Of a stretch of 64,000 bases of DNA, positions 32,614 to 40,969 are shown piece by piece. This stretch comes from Plantactinospora sp039889035 (GTDB lineage: Bacteria > Actinomycetota > Actinomycetes > Mycobacteriales > Micromonosporaceae): contig JBDQQY010000033.1 of assembly GCA_039889035.1 (NCBI GenBank), positions 1 to 64,000 of the forward strand, given 5' to 3'. Made by a program: the position numbers and the translations under genes. Position 1 is the stretch's first letter; each line of letters begins with the position of its first letter. The notes under the pieces are model-generated. The model did not search any database and was not told the DNA's origin. It saw only the letters and a list, made by a program, of their open reading frames with translations.

Positions 32614-33816
32614 ATGACTGCTGCTATCAAAGACGCCGCCCATGTCGTCGACGCTGCTACCGTCATGGGGTTGCTCCCGGCCCGGCCGCGACTGCTTGCC
32701 CTGGGCGAGCCCACCCACGGCGAGGACGTTCTGCTCGACCTGCGAAACGATCTCTTCCGGCAACTCGTCGAGCGAGAGGGCTACCAGACGATCGCCATCG
32801 AGAGCGACTGCATGATGGGCCTGGTCGTGGACGATTACGTCACGTCGGGCACGGGCACCCTCGACGAGGTCATGGGGCGCGGCTTCAGCCACGGGTTCGG
32901 CGCGTCTGCGGCCAACCGCGAGCTTGTGCGCTGGATGCGTGCGTACAACGACGGACGGTCCGGGCCCGAGCGGCTGCGCTTCGCCGGTGTCGACGGTCCG
33001 CTGGAGATCACCGGCGCCGCGAGCCCTCGGCAGGCCCTCACCGTACTCCACGCCTACCTCACCGCCCGGATCGACGCCGACCTGCTTCCCTGCACCGCGG
33101 AAACGCTCGACCGCCTGCTCGGCGCCGACGACCGGTGGACCAATCCCGCCGCCATGACGGACCCGGCCCAGTCCGTGGGGCAGACGCCCGAGGCCAAACA
33201 GCTGCGGCTGCTCGCCGACGACCTGGTAGCCCTGCTCGACACGCAGACGCCACATCTGGTCGCGGCGTCCCTGCCGGACGACTGGGACCGGGCACGCATG
33301 TACGGTCGTACCGCCACCGGGCTGCTGCGGTACCACTTCTGGATGGCCGACACGTCACCGAGCCGCATGGCGCGGCTGCTGGGCGTGCGGGCTTCGATGA
33401 TGGCCGCCAACCTGCTCGCCATCGCCGAGCGGGGCCCGGCGCTGGTGCACGCCCACAACGGGCACCTCCAGCGGGACAAGAGCGCGATGCGGATGGGCGG
33501 CCTGCCGCTGGAATGGTGGAGCGCCGGGGCGATCGTCAGCGCCCAGCTGGGCGAGGGGTACGCCTTCCTGGCCACGGCCCTCGGCACGATCCGCCACCAC
33601 GGTGTGCAGACCCCACCCCCGGACACCATCGAAGGGCTCCTGTACGCGCTCCCGGAGGACCGATACGTCGTCGACGCCCGCCGACTGGCCGCTATCCTCG
33701 GCGACGTGACGCCCGCTCCCCGCGTGTCCCCCTGGTTCGGTTACTCCCCGCTGGACCCGGCCCACCTGGCGAGCGATGACGCGATCGTGTTCGTCAAGGA
33801 CGCCCCGCCGAACTAG
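32614..33816 (+). CDS. Erythromycin esterase family hydrolase
   Basis: A 400-residue cytoplasmic hydrolase of the EreA/EreB superfamily. The signature RLLALGEPTHGEDVLLDLR (residues about 26-44) carries the conserved Glu-His pair used for catalysis. Further blocks are TIAIESDCMMGLVVDDYV, GFGASAANRELVRWMRAYND, LRFAGVDGP, ALVHAHNGHLQRDKSAM and SAQLGEGYAFLATALGT. EreA/B open the lactone ring of macrolides, but most family members are uncharacterised, so resistance is possible rather than shown. The gene is divergent from a broken MerR gene and has an inverted repeat at its start. The protein looks complete. Confidence 0.88.
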   Translation: MTAAIKDAAHVVDAATVMGLLPARPRLLALGEPTHGEDVLLDLRNDLFRQLVEREGYQTIAIESDCMMGLVVDDYVTSGTGTLDEVMGRGFSHGFGASAANRELVRWMRAYNDGRSGPERLRFAGVDGPLEITGAASPRQALTVLHAYLTARIDADLLPCTAETLDRLLGADDRWTNPAAMTDPAQSVGQTPEAKQLRLLADDLVALLDTQTPHLVAASLPDDWDRARMYGRTATGLLRYHFWMADTSPSRMARLLGVRASMMAANLLAIAERGPALVHAHNGHLQRDKSAMRMGGLPLEWWSAGAIVSAQLGEGYAFLATALGTIRHHGVQTPPPDTIEGLLYALPEDRYVVDARRLAAILGDVTPAPRVSPWFGYSPLDPAHLASDDAIVFVKDAPPN

Positions 33817-33862
33817 AAGGGTCGGCGCGGCCCGCGGCGGGCAGACCCTGCGGATCAGTGGG

Positions 33863-34261
33863 ATGGACCCGTACGGTGGATGGGTGCCGTCGCCGATGCC
33901 ATGGACGAGCTACCCCACCTATGTCAACGCGATGCTCCAACGATCACGTACAGCGGTGCGTCGCGTCGGAGACGCTGTGGAAGAGCGCTGGCAGCAAACC
34001 AACGCCGGTGAGATCCCGCTGGGACACGACGTCGCCGAGTTGGCGGCGACCGCCGGCCTTCCGAACTTCACGGTCAAACACATCAGCCTGCTCATCGATC
34101 TGCACAAGAAAACTCTCGCGATGGTCAACGAATCCATTGTGCGGGGCCCCTGGAGCGCCTGGGACCTCTGGTTCTTCCGCCGGGAGGTACGCAAGGCGGT
34201 CAAGATCGTGGAGCGAAACGCGAGCGCCATCTTGAAGAGTCTCGGCGAGCCGACCCGCTGA
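33863..34261 (+). CDS. Unrecognised 132-residue protein
   Basis: The ATG at 33863 starts a soluble, mostly helical protein (PSWPTYVNAM-like start, then TAVRRVGDAVEERWQQTNAG, AATAGLPNFTVKHISLLIDL and FFRREVRKAVKIVERNASAI). It reads like a short helical-bundle protein. No family is recognised. It is 46 bases after the esterase and may be cotranscribed. A regulator or antitoxin-like role is only a guess. Confidence 0.55.
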   Translation: MDPYGGWVPSPMPWTSYPTYVNAMLQRSRTAVRRVGDAVEERWQQTNAGEIPLGHDVAELAATAGLPNFTVKHISLLIDLHKKTLAMVNESIVRGPWSAWDLWFFRREVRKAVKIVERNASAILKSLGEPTR

Positions 34262-34289
34262 TCACCGACGTCGGCCAATGCGTTCCTGC

Positions 34290-34490
34290 TGGTCCGCGCG
34301 ATACCTGGCCACGGAGGCGGGCATCCGCCAGTTCCGCGACATCGGCGCCGACCTGCCCAGCCCAACAATATCGACGCCCTGTCGCCCGGCAGCTACCTGA
34401 TGGTCGACGACGGCATCGACGCCGTCGAGGCCAGGGTGGAAAGGGCCCAGGTCCGCAGCGGCGCGGGTGAACACCCTGGCGGGTGCGTCT
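34290..34490 (+). pseudogene. Remnant of an SAM methyltransferase (DUF574 type)
   Basis: YLATEAGIRQFRDIGADLPS matches the start of S-adenosylmethionine-binding DUF574 proteins, which normally continue LDIGTGLPT plus N-T-H. After about 20 residues the frame breaks, and a second piece (ALSPGSYLMVDD) resembles a later part of such proteins. Most of the gene is missing between the pieces. Confidence 0.45.
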
Positions 34491-34512
34491 AAGTGAGTGT
34501 TTGAGATGTTGA

Positions 34513-35370
34513 TCAGGTCCAGGTGAAGGTTCGGCGGAGTTGACGTCGGGCAGGGTGTCCGCGGGTGATCCGGCGCAGGATGCCGTTGATGGCGGCCCAG
34601 CGGATGATGGCTTCGGAGACTTCGGGGTGACGCTCGTAGTCGCGGGCCAGCCGGCGGTGCGCGGTGAGCCGGGCCAGCGTTCGCTCGACCACCCAGCGGC
34701 GCGGGTGAACGGCGAAGCCGCGCTGCTCGGCGGGTTTACGCACGATCTCCACCGTGGTCTTGAGCGTGGTGTTGGCCAAGTCGACGAACCGGCCGGCGAA
34801 TCCTTGAGCAGCGAAGACGTGCCGGACTCCGCTGGTCAGGTACAGGCCGAGCAGGGCGGTCTTGCCACCGTCGCGGTCCTGCCACGAAGCGGCCAGGACG
34901 GCGACGGTAATCAGCAGCCCGGCGGTGTCGGTGACGATGAACCGCTTGCGTCCGTTGATCTTCTTGCCCGCGTCGTAGCCTCGCGAGTCCCGGCCGACGG
35001 TGTCGGCACCTCTGACGCTCTGCGAGTCCAGGACCCCGGCCGACGGCTCGGGCTCACGGCCCTGCGCCACCCGGGCCTTGACCCGCAGGACGGCGAGCAG
35101 TTGCTCGGTGACCCCGGCGTCTTCCCACCGGGTGAAGTACCAGTACACGGTCTGCCACGGCGGCAGATCCGCCGGCAGGTACCGCCACGGACAGCCCGAG
35201 CGGACCAGGTCGAGGATCGCGTTGACGATCTCGCGCCGCGGGTGTTTCTCCGGCCGGCGCGCCGGACCTCGACCCGGCGTGTCGGGCCGGAAACACCGTT
35301 CCCGGCACAGTCCCGTCGCCGTGCTGGTCGCCACCGTAGCGCATGGCTGGCAGGCGCGGCGCGGCGACAA
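34513..35370 (-). pseudogene. IS5-family transposase, 5' part degraded
   Basis: The frame carries the IS5-type DDE catalytic core: EIVNAILDLVRSGCPWRYLP, WQTVYWYFTRWEDAG, the first acidic block VLDSQSVRGADTVG, the second in FIVTDTAGLLITVAVL, and the Glu block RRWVVERTLARLTAHRRLA. The C-terminus reaches its stop at 34513. The N-terminal 45 residues do not fit the family start, so the true 5' end is probably lost or shifted. Clear terminal inverted repeats were not found. A methyltransferase remnant precedes it on the other side. Confidence 0.75.
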
Positions 35371-35490
35371 CTGCGGTGCCGCACAGTGCGTCCGTTGACG
35401 CCGAGTGGCCAGGGCCCGCCAGCGGTCGGCGACAACTGCGGCTGCCGGCCGGGTTGCTCCTGCTGCTGGCCGAGCGCTGATTCGACGGGG

Positions 35491-35915
35491 CTACTGCCGG
35501 GCCGGTTTGACCGCGACGATGCGCTGGATAATGCCCAATCTCGACCGGGCTTGCCGTTCGACCGTGAACCCGGCGGAGTCGAGGATCGGTAGCGGCTGGC
35601 GGGTCTGATGGTCGCCGGCGATCGGTACGGACTTCTTCTCTAGCTGCCGCTGGAGGGCGCGTACGACACGGTGGTGGCTGGCGACGTGCCCCAGCAGCAG
35701 CAACCTGCCGCCCGGCCGCAGCACCCGGTACATCTCGGCGATCGCCGCTCGGTCGTCGGGGATGGCGTTCAGCGCCAGGGTGCAGACGACGGTGTCGAAA
35801 CTCGCACCGGCGAACGGCAAGGCCTGGGCGTTACCTACCAGCAGGTCCGCAGCCATGCCGAGTTCCCGGGAGCGGTCACGGGCGATTGCGAGCATGGCCG
35901 AGGTGAGGTCGATCC
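35491..35915 (-). pseudogene. SAM-dependent methyltransferase, 5' half removed by IS
   Basis: The remaining C-terminal portion is well coded: IDLTSAMLAIARDRSRELGM, ADLLVGNAQALPFAGASFDT, VVCTLALNAIPDDRAAIAEM and YRVLRPGGRLLLLGHV, the motifs after the nucleotide loop in class I methyltransferases (UbiE/Methyltransf_11 type). The glycine-rich first motif is absent because the IS at 35916 begins just upstream. The far side of that IS is a different gene, so this half cannot be completed within the window. Confidence 0.8.
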
Positions 35916-37095
35916 TGTGGCGCTCGTAAAGTCGGCTTAGGTGCCGTGACGTGCGGCTTTGTGCGTCGCCAAGCCAGCGGCGACAGCGATGATCTGAGAC
36001 CATGAGCGCGTCGTTGGTCTATCTCCTACTCCGCCAAATCCTGCAGATGCTGATCCAGTTCGCCCGTGGCGACCGCGCCAAGGACGTCGAGCTACTCGTG
36101 CTGCGCCATCAGGTCGCGGTCCTGCGTCGCCAGATCTACCGCCCCGAGCTGCGTCAGCAGGACCGGTTCGTGCTCGCGGCCCTGTCCCGACTCCTGCCCC
36201 GCGAGCGCTGGTCGGCGTTCTTCGTCACCCCCGCCACGCTGCTGCGCTGGCATCGCCAACTGCTGGCCCGGTACTGGACCTACCCGCACGCTCGGGCTGG
36301 ACGCCCACCAGTCGACCCGCGCCTGCGCGTGCTGATCCTGCGCTTGGCCCGCGAGAACCCAACCTGGGGCCACCGCCGTATCCAGGGCGAAATCGTCCGG
36401 CTGGGCCACCACCTCGCGTCCAGCACCGTGTGGAAGGTCCTGCACACGGCCGGCGTCGACCCCGCTCCCAGACGGTCAGGGTCGACCTGGACGCAATTTC
36501 TCACCACGCAGGCCCGCACCATCCTGGCCTGCGACTTCTTCACCGTCGACACCGTGCTGTTCAAACGGCTCTACATGCTCTTCTTCCTGGAACTGGCTAC
36601 CCGCCGCGTGCACGTGGCGGGGGTGACCGCCCACCCCACCAGCGCATGGGCCACCCAACAGGCCCGCAACCTCCTGCTCGACCTTGAAGACCACGCCGAT
36701 GGGCCGCGGCGGCTGCTACCCGACCGGGACACGAAGTTCACCGCAAGCTTCGACGCGGTCTTCACCACCGCCGACATTGACATAATCCTCACCCCGCCGC
36801 GGGCGCCCAGGGCCAACGCCCATGCCGAACGCTGGGTCGGATCAGCCCGACGCGAGTGCACCGACCGGATGCTCATCCTCGGTGAACGCCACCTACGCGC
36901 CGTCCTGACCGAATACGTCACCCACTACAACGATCACCGTCCACACCAGGCCCTCAATCAGGAAACACCCAGTCCACCCCCGCCTACCGCCGGCCCCACG
37001 ACCGCCACGAAGATCCAAAGACGACCGGTACTCGGCGGCCTGATCAACGAATACACCCAGGCCGCGTAGCCCGAACCGGATTTACGAGCGCCACA
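35916..37095 (+). mobile_element. Intact insertion sequence, 1180 bp, rve-type
   Basis: Perfect 17-bp inverted repeats CCTGTGGCGCTCGTAAA lie at 35914-35930 and, reverse complemented, at 37081-37097. By analogy the element proper starts at TG and ends at CA (35916-37095). It contains one full-length transposase gene. Flanking bases (TCC left, GGT right) show no target duplication, and the neighbouring methyltransferase lacks its other half, so DNA was lost at insertion or later. Confidence 0.88.
36002..37069 (+). CDS. Integrase-core (rve, IS3-like) transposase, intact
   Basis: A 355-residue single-frame DDE transposase. The N-terminal helical region has VELLVLRHQVAVLRRQIYRP, then PATLLRWHRQLLARYWTYP and WGHRRIQGEIVRLGHHLAS. 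The catalytic domain has the first Asp in ILACDFFTVDTV, the second in LLPDRDTKFTASFDAVF, and Glu in RANAHAERWVGSARRECTDR. The C-terminal ending GLINEYTQAA is shared with the two broken relatives at 20575 and 56581. It appears active as written. Confidence 0.92.
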   Translation: MSASLVYLLLRQILQMLIQFARGDRAKDVELLVLRHQVAVLRRQIYRPELRQQDRFVLAALSRLLPRERWSAFFVTPATLLRWHRQLLARYWTYPHARAGRPPVDPRLRVLILRLARENPTWGHRRIQGEIVRLGHHLASSTVWKVLHTAGVDPAPRRSGSTWTQFLTTQARTILACDFFTVDTVLFKRLYMLFFLELATRRVHVAGVTAHPTSAWATQQARNLLLDLEDHADGPRRLLPDRDTKFTASFDAVFTTADIDIILTPPRAPRANAHAERWVGSARRECTDRMLILGERHLRAVLTEYVTHYNDHRPHQALNQETPSPPPPTAGPTTATKIQRRPVLGGLINEYTQAA

Positions 37096-37098
37096 GGT

Positions 37099-39471
37099 TC
37101 ACCGGTCAGCCGCCGGCCCAGGCGCCCCAGCCGGTACCGCGAGTGCCGCACGCAGATCCCGCGCCTCTGGATCGGTGAGACCCGCCAAGGCTGCCAACGC
37201 CTCGTCGCGGCAACGCGACGCTTCGACGTACCGGCTCTCCGCCACCGCCAACTCCACGAACGTCAGCAGAGTTCGCGCCTGCGCATGGCGGTCACCGTGA
37301 TCCGCGAAGAGCCCGGCTGCCAGCCGCAGGCGCTCGGCGGCAGCCTGGTACTGCCCCAACGCTCGCAGCGCGGCGGCCAACTCCTGGTGGGCGCGGGCCA
37401 GGCCCCAACCGTCATCCGCACCGGCGAACAGCGCGACCGCAGTCCGCTGGTACGTGACCGCCTCGTCGGGGCGCCCGAGCGCGGCCAGCGCCCGGCCGAG
37501 TCCGATCCGCGCCATCGCCTCGCCACGCGGGCGGTCCAGTTCCCGGAAGACGAGCAACGCCTGGTCGTACGCGTCGATGGCCGACTCGTGGCGCCGAGCC
37601 TCGTACGACACGTGGCCGAGGCGGTTCAACGCGCCGCCCACCATCCACCAGTCGCCGTACTCCTGGGCGAGCGCAGCCGCCCGGAGCAGCACCACCCGCG
37701 CCTCCTCGTACCGCCCGAGTTCGGTGAGCGCCATCCCCCAGCGATCCAGCGCCCAGGTCTCTTCTTCCACGGCGTCGACCCGCCGGGCCAGGGACATGGC
37801 CCGCACACTCCACCGGATGACCTCGTCGGGACGGCGCAGTGGCGTCCAGGCCAACGCGATGCCGTTGAGGGCCATCACCTCCATGGTGGCGTCGCCTCGC
37901 CGGCGGGCCAGCTCCAACGTGGTCTCGGCCAGGTCCCGCTGGTCCTGCCAGTGACAGCGCAGGTCGTAGAACCAGGGCAGGGTGGCCATCAGCGGATAGA
38001 CCAGATCAGCCAGGTCGAGGGCAGCCGCCCGCGCTATCCCGGCGCGTACCGCCACCCGTTCGGTGTCCAGCCACCGAACCGCGTCGGGGGATCCGGCGAA
38101 GACGGACGTACCGGAATTGGCTCCACTCTCGTCGAGCTGGGTCGCCGCGTCCTGCGCGGTGCCCAACAGCCAGTCGAGGTACGCCTCTTCCGCGGTCCGG
38201 GTCGCCCCCTCGTCCTCCTCCGCGGACAGCCGGTCGCTGGCGTAGAGCGCGGTCAGATCGTGCAGCCGGTACCGGTTTCCGACCAGGGCCGGCTGGACCA
38301 GTCCGACGTTGACCAGGTTGGTCAACAGGGAGTCCGCCCCGGACTCGGAGGTGCCGGCCAGCACGGCCGCCGCGACCAGCCCGCATTCGGGTACGGGTAG
38401 CAGGGCCAGCCGGCGAAACAGTCGGCGGGCCGGGTCGGACAGGGCGCGGTAGGACATCTCGAAGGTGCCCCGCACCGCCCGGTCGCCGGTCGACAGCCAG
38501 GTCAACCGGCGCTGTTCCGCGGCGAGCATCCGGGCGCAGTCGGCGAGCGACCACCGGGGCCAGTTGCCCAACCGGGCCGCGGCGATCCGGGTGGCGAGCG
38601 GAAGGCCGGCGCAGCTGTCGGCGATCCGGGCAGCGGCCTCCGGCTCGTTGGCCACCCGGTCGGTGCCGACAACCCGGCCGATGAGGTCGACGGATTCCGC
38701 AGTGGACAACGAATCGAGTTGGCAGCGGACGGCACCGTCCAGGCCGAGCAGCGGGTTGCGGCTGGTCAGCACGGCCAGCGCCCCGGCGGCACCGGGCAGC
38801 AGCGGGCGCCCCTGGCCCTCGTCGGCCACGTTGTCGAGCAACAACAGAACTCTCCGGCCATCAAGAATCGACCGGTACCAGGCTGCCAGTTCGGCGGTGT
38901 CGGTTGGCGGTTGGCGATCGGCGATGTCGAGCCCGCGCAGTAGCCACCGCAGGGCGTCGGCGGGCGGCACCGGCGATTCGTCCGCGCCGCGCAGGTCGAG
39001 GTAGAGCTGGCCGTCCGGGTAACGGCCGGCGAGGCGGTGCGCCAGGTGTACGGCAAGACTGGTCTTTCCCATCCCCGGCGGGCCGGTGACCACCAGCAGT
39101 CCCGGTGCCGGTACCGCGGCCTCGGCTGCCGCCTGCAGGATGTCGAGTTCGGCCTTCCGGCCGACAAAATCGGGCAGATCGGCAGGAAGCTGCGCGATCC
39201 GGAACCGGATGGCAGACCGTCCGGCCTGAGCCGCCAGTACGGCGGTGCGGAGCCGACGTAACCCGCCACCGTCGTCGAAGATCCGTTCGTACCTGGTCAG
39301 CAGGTCCTCCGGGATGAGCCGCTTGCCCCGCTCGTAGTCGACGAGTCCGCTATGGGCACTCATGTTGAGCTTGCGGGCGAGCGTACGCAGGGACAGCCCG
39401 GCCGTACGGCGACAGCGGTAGAGGGCCTCACCCAACTCGGCGTACGGGAATTCGTCCGGAGAGGTAGTCAC
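37099..39471 (-). CDS. STAND NTPase with HTH N-terminus and TPR array
   Basis: A 790-residue regulator with a full set of domains. Residues about 10-70 are an XRE-type helix-turn-helix (ELGEALYRCRRTAGLSLRTL, ARKLNMSAHSGLVDYERGKR). The NB-ARC ATPase has Walker A VTGPPGMGKTSLAVHLAHRL near 123-142, Walker B VLLLLDNVAD near 208 and AGLPLATRIAAARLGNWPRW. TPR-like repeats run from about 560 to 780. GTG 39471 is preferred because the upstream 29 residues are not conserved in style. It is divergent from the five-gene operon starting at 39641 (169-base gap), so it is the obvious candidate to control it. The stop is three bases beyond the IS end, so the C-terminal end may be slightly altered. Confidence 0.88.
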   Translation of the reverse strand: MTTSPDEFPYAELGEALYRCRRTAGLSLRTLARKLNMSAHSGLVDYERGKRLIPEDLLTRYERIFDDGGGLRRLRTAVLAAQAGRSAIRFRIAQLPADLPDFVGRKAELDILQAAAEAAVPAPGLLVVTGPPGMGKTSLAVHLAHRLAGRYPDGQLYLDLRGADESPVPPADALRWLLRGLDIADRQPPTDTAELAAWYRSILDGRRVLLLLDNVADEGQGRPLLPGAAGALAVLTSRNPLLGLDGAVRCQLDSLSTAESVDLIGRVVGTDRVANEPEAAARIADSCAGLPLATRIAAARLGNWPRWSLADCARMLAAEQRRLTWLSTGDRAVRGTFEMSYRALSDPARRLFRRLALLPVPECGLVAAAVLAGTSESGADSLLTNLVNVGLVQPALVGNRYRLHDLTALYASDRLSAEEDEGATRTAEEAYLDWLLGTAQDAATQLDESGANSGTSVFAGSPDAVRWLDTERVAVRAGIARAAALDLADLVYPLMATLPWFYDLRCHWQDQRDLAETTLELARRRGDATMEVMALNGIALAWTPLRRPDEVIRWSVRAMSLARRVDAVEEETWALDRWGMALTELGRYEEARVVLLRAAALAQEYGDWWMVGGALNRLGHVSYEARRHESAIDAYDQALLVFRELDRPRGEAMARIGLGRALAALGRPDEAVTYQRTAVALFAGADDGWGLARAHQELAAALRALGQYQAAAERLRLAAGLFADHGDRHAQARTLLTFVELAVAESRYVEASRCRDEALAALAGLTDPEARDLRAALAVPAGAPGPAADR

Positions 39472-39640
39472 GGCATCGCGCTTTCCGGCGGGGGCAATGA
39501 CGCGGGCGAGTGTCCACCGCGTTCTCAAAGTGTTCCTCATTAGTTCGGCAGAACACAAATCCCGCCGTCGTCGTGCTTGGCTGTGCGCGCTTACCAGGTC
39601 GGCCGGCAGCGCGGGTCGACGAATCGTGTCGGGAGGAACC

Positions 39641-40966
39641 GTGGGGGCAACTCACCAACCCGAACCGGGGTCGGCCGCCGTCAAAGGCAATGTGCCGCCG
39701 GCCTCCGTACCCGGTTCGGACGACACGGTGGCGCCGGACGGCTCCGCTCCACAGACTCCGACCAGATGGGTCGACCGGCTCTTCGCCCACCGACCCCCGG
39801 GCTATCCCAGCATCGTCGGGTGGCTGCGCGTCGCCGCGCTGCGCGACTGGCGGGCGGCGCTCGGCGCGTTCGCCGGCGCATGGCTGAACGTACCGCTGGC
39901 GGTCCTGCTCACCGGCTTGTTCCTGCTGTTCTACCTGGTGCAGGCGATCGGCCTGCTTTTCCTCGGCGGGCCGGGTACGGCGGGGCTGTTCCGAAGTGCG
40001 GAAGACCTCATCAGCCAGTTGTCCGGCGGCGACATCCTGCCGGAGCAGATCGGTCTTGGCGGAGCGATCAGCATCCTGGTCAGCGGCGGCATCGTCGTCG
40101 CGATCGTCACGTTCCCGCTACAGATCGCGGCCGTCTTCCTCGCCGGCCTGGCGATGCCCTGGCTCTCCAACCCGGTCGACGCCCCCCTGATCCTCATCGG
40201 GCAGTGCGTGGCGGGTGTGACCCTGGCGGTCGTCTACACCCTCTACCGGGTGAGCTGCGAACCGTGGCTGCTCCGGATCGCCGGCGCCCGCCGGCTCAGC
40301 CGGCGGGAGGCGGCGCTGCTGTTGCCGATCGCCCGCCAGGTCGGCGCGGCGCTCGGCCTGCCCAGCATCCCGATGATCCTGATCGACTCCGACCGCACGC
40401 CCCGGGCCATGGCACACACCCGGCACATCGTGCTCAGTCAGGGGCTACTGGACGAGTTCAACTACGACCGTGAGGCGGTCGCCGCGCTCCTCGCGCACGA
40501 ACTGGTGCACTGGCGCAACGGTGACCCGGTCAGCCGGGTCTTCGTCCGGGGCCTCGCGCTACCGCTCTACCTGTTGTTCAGCGCCGCCAACTACCTGCTG
40601 CGGGTTTTCCCGCACCCGCTGGTCAAGCTGCTGGTCATGCTGATCGCCTGGCCGGTGACCCTGACGGTCCGGTTCCTGGTCGTGCCGTCGCAGAGCTTCG
40701 ACGCCCGGGCCAGCGAGTACCGGGCCGACGCCGGAGCCGCGCTCGCCGGCCACCGGCCCGGCATGCGACGGGTGCTGACCCGGTTGCGCCGCTCCTTCGA
40801 GACCGGCGGAGGCGGCTGGGACGACGCGGTCTGCGCCAGCCACCCGCCGTACGAGCTGCGGTTGGAGCGGCTGGAGGCGCGCGGCGAGACGTACCCGCTG
40901 CCTGATCGCGACGCTCCGGCGGCACCGCTGCCGGTGGCGATGGTCGGCTCGCTGCGTGAGGACTGA
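39641..40966 (+). CDS. M48-family membrane metallopeptidase
   Basis: A 441-residue membrane protease. A Pro-rich cytoplasmic N-terminus of about 85 residues is followed by a pair of long hydrophobic stretches (AVLLTGLFLLFYLVQAIGLL; GGAISILVSGGIVVAIVTF) and another near 190-215. The zinc site HELVH is at about 286-290 in AALLAHELVHWRNGD, and the third ligand is the Glu of SEYRADAGAAL near 356, the M48/HtpX pattern. Two more hydrophobic segments lie between. GTG 39641 has GGGAGGAACC in front, a near-ideal site. It is the first gene of the operon; three bases separate it from the next. Confidence 0.9.
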   Translation: MGATHQPEPGSAAVKGNVPPASVPGSDDTVAPDGSAPQTPTRWVDRLFAHRPPGYPSIVGWLRVAALRDWRAALGAFAGAWLNVPLAVLLTGLFLLFYLVQAIGLLFLGGPGTAGLFRSAEDLISQLSGGDILPEQIGLGGAISILVSGGIVVAIVTFPLQIAAVFLAGLAMPWLSNPVDAPLILIGQCVAGVTLAVVYTLYRVSCEPWLLRIAGARRLSRREAALLLPIARQVGAALGLPSIPMILIDSDRTPRAMAHTRHIVLSQGLLDEFNYDREAVAALLAHELVHWRNGDPVSRVFVRGLALPLYLLFSAANYLLRVFPHPLVKLLVMLIAWPVTLTVRFLVVPSQSFDARASEYRADAGAALAGHRPGMRRVLTRLRRSFETGGGGWDDAVCASHPPYELRLERLEARGETYPLPDRDAPAAPLPVAMVGSLRED

Positions 40967-40969
40967 GCC

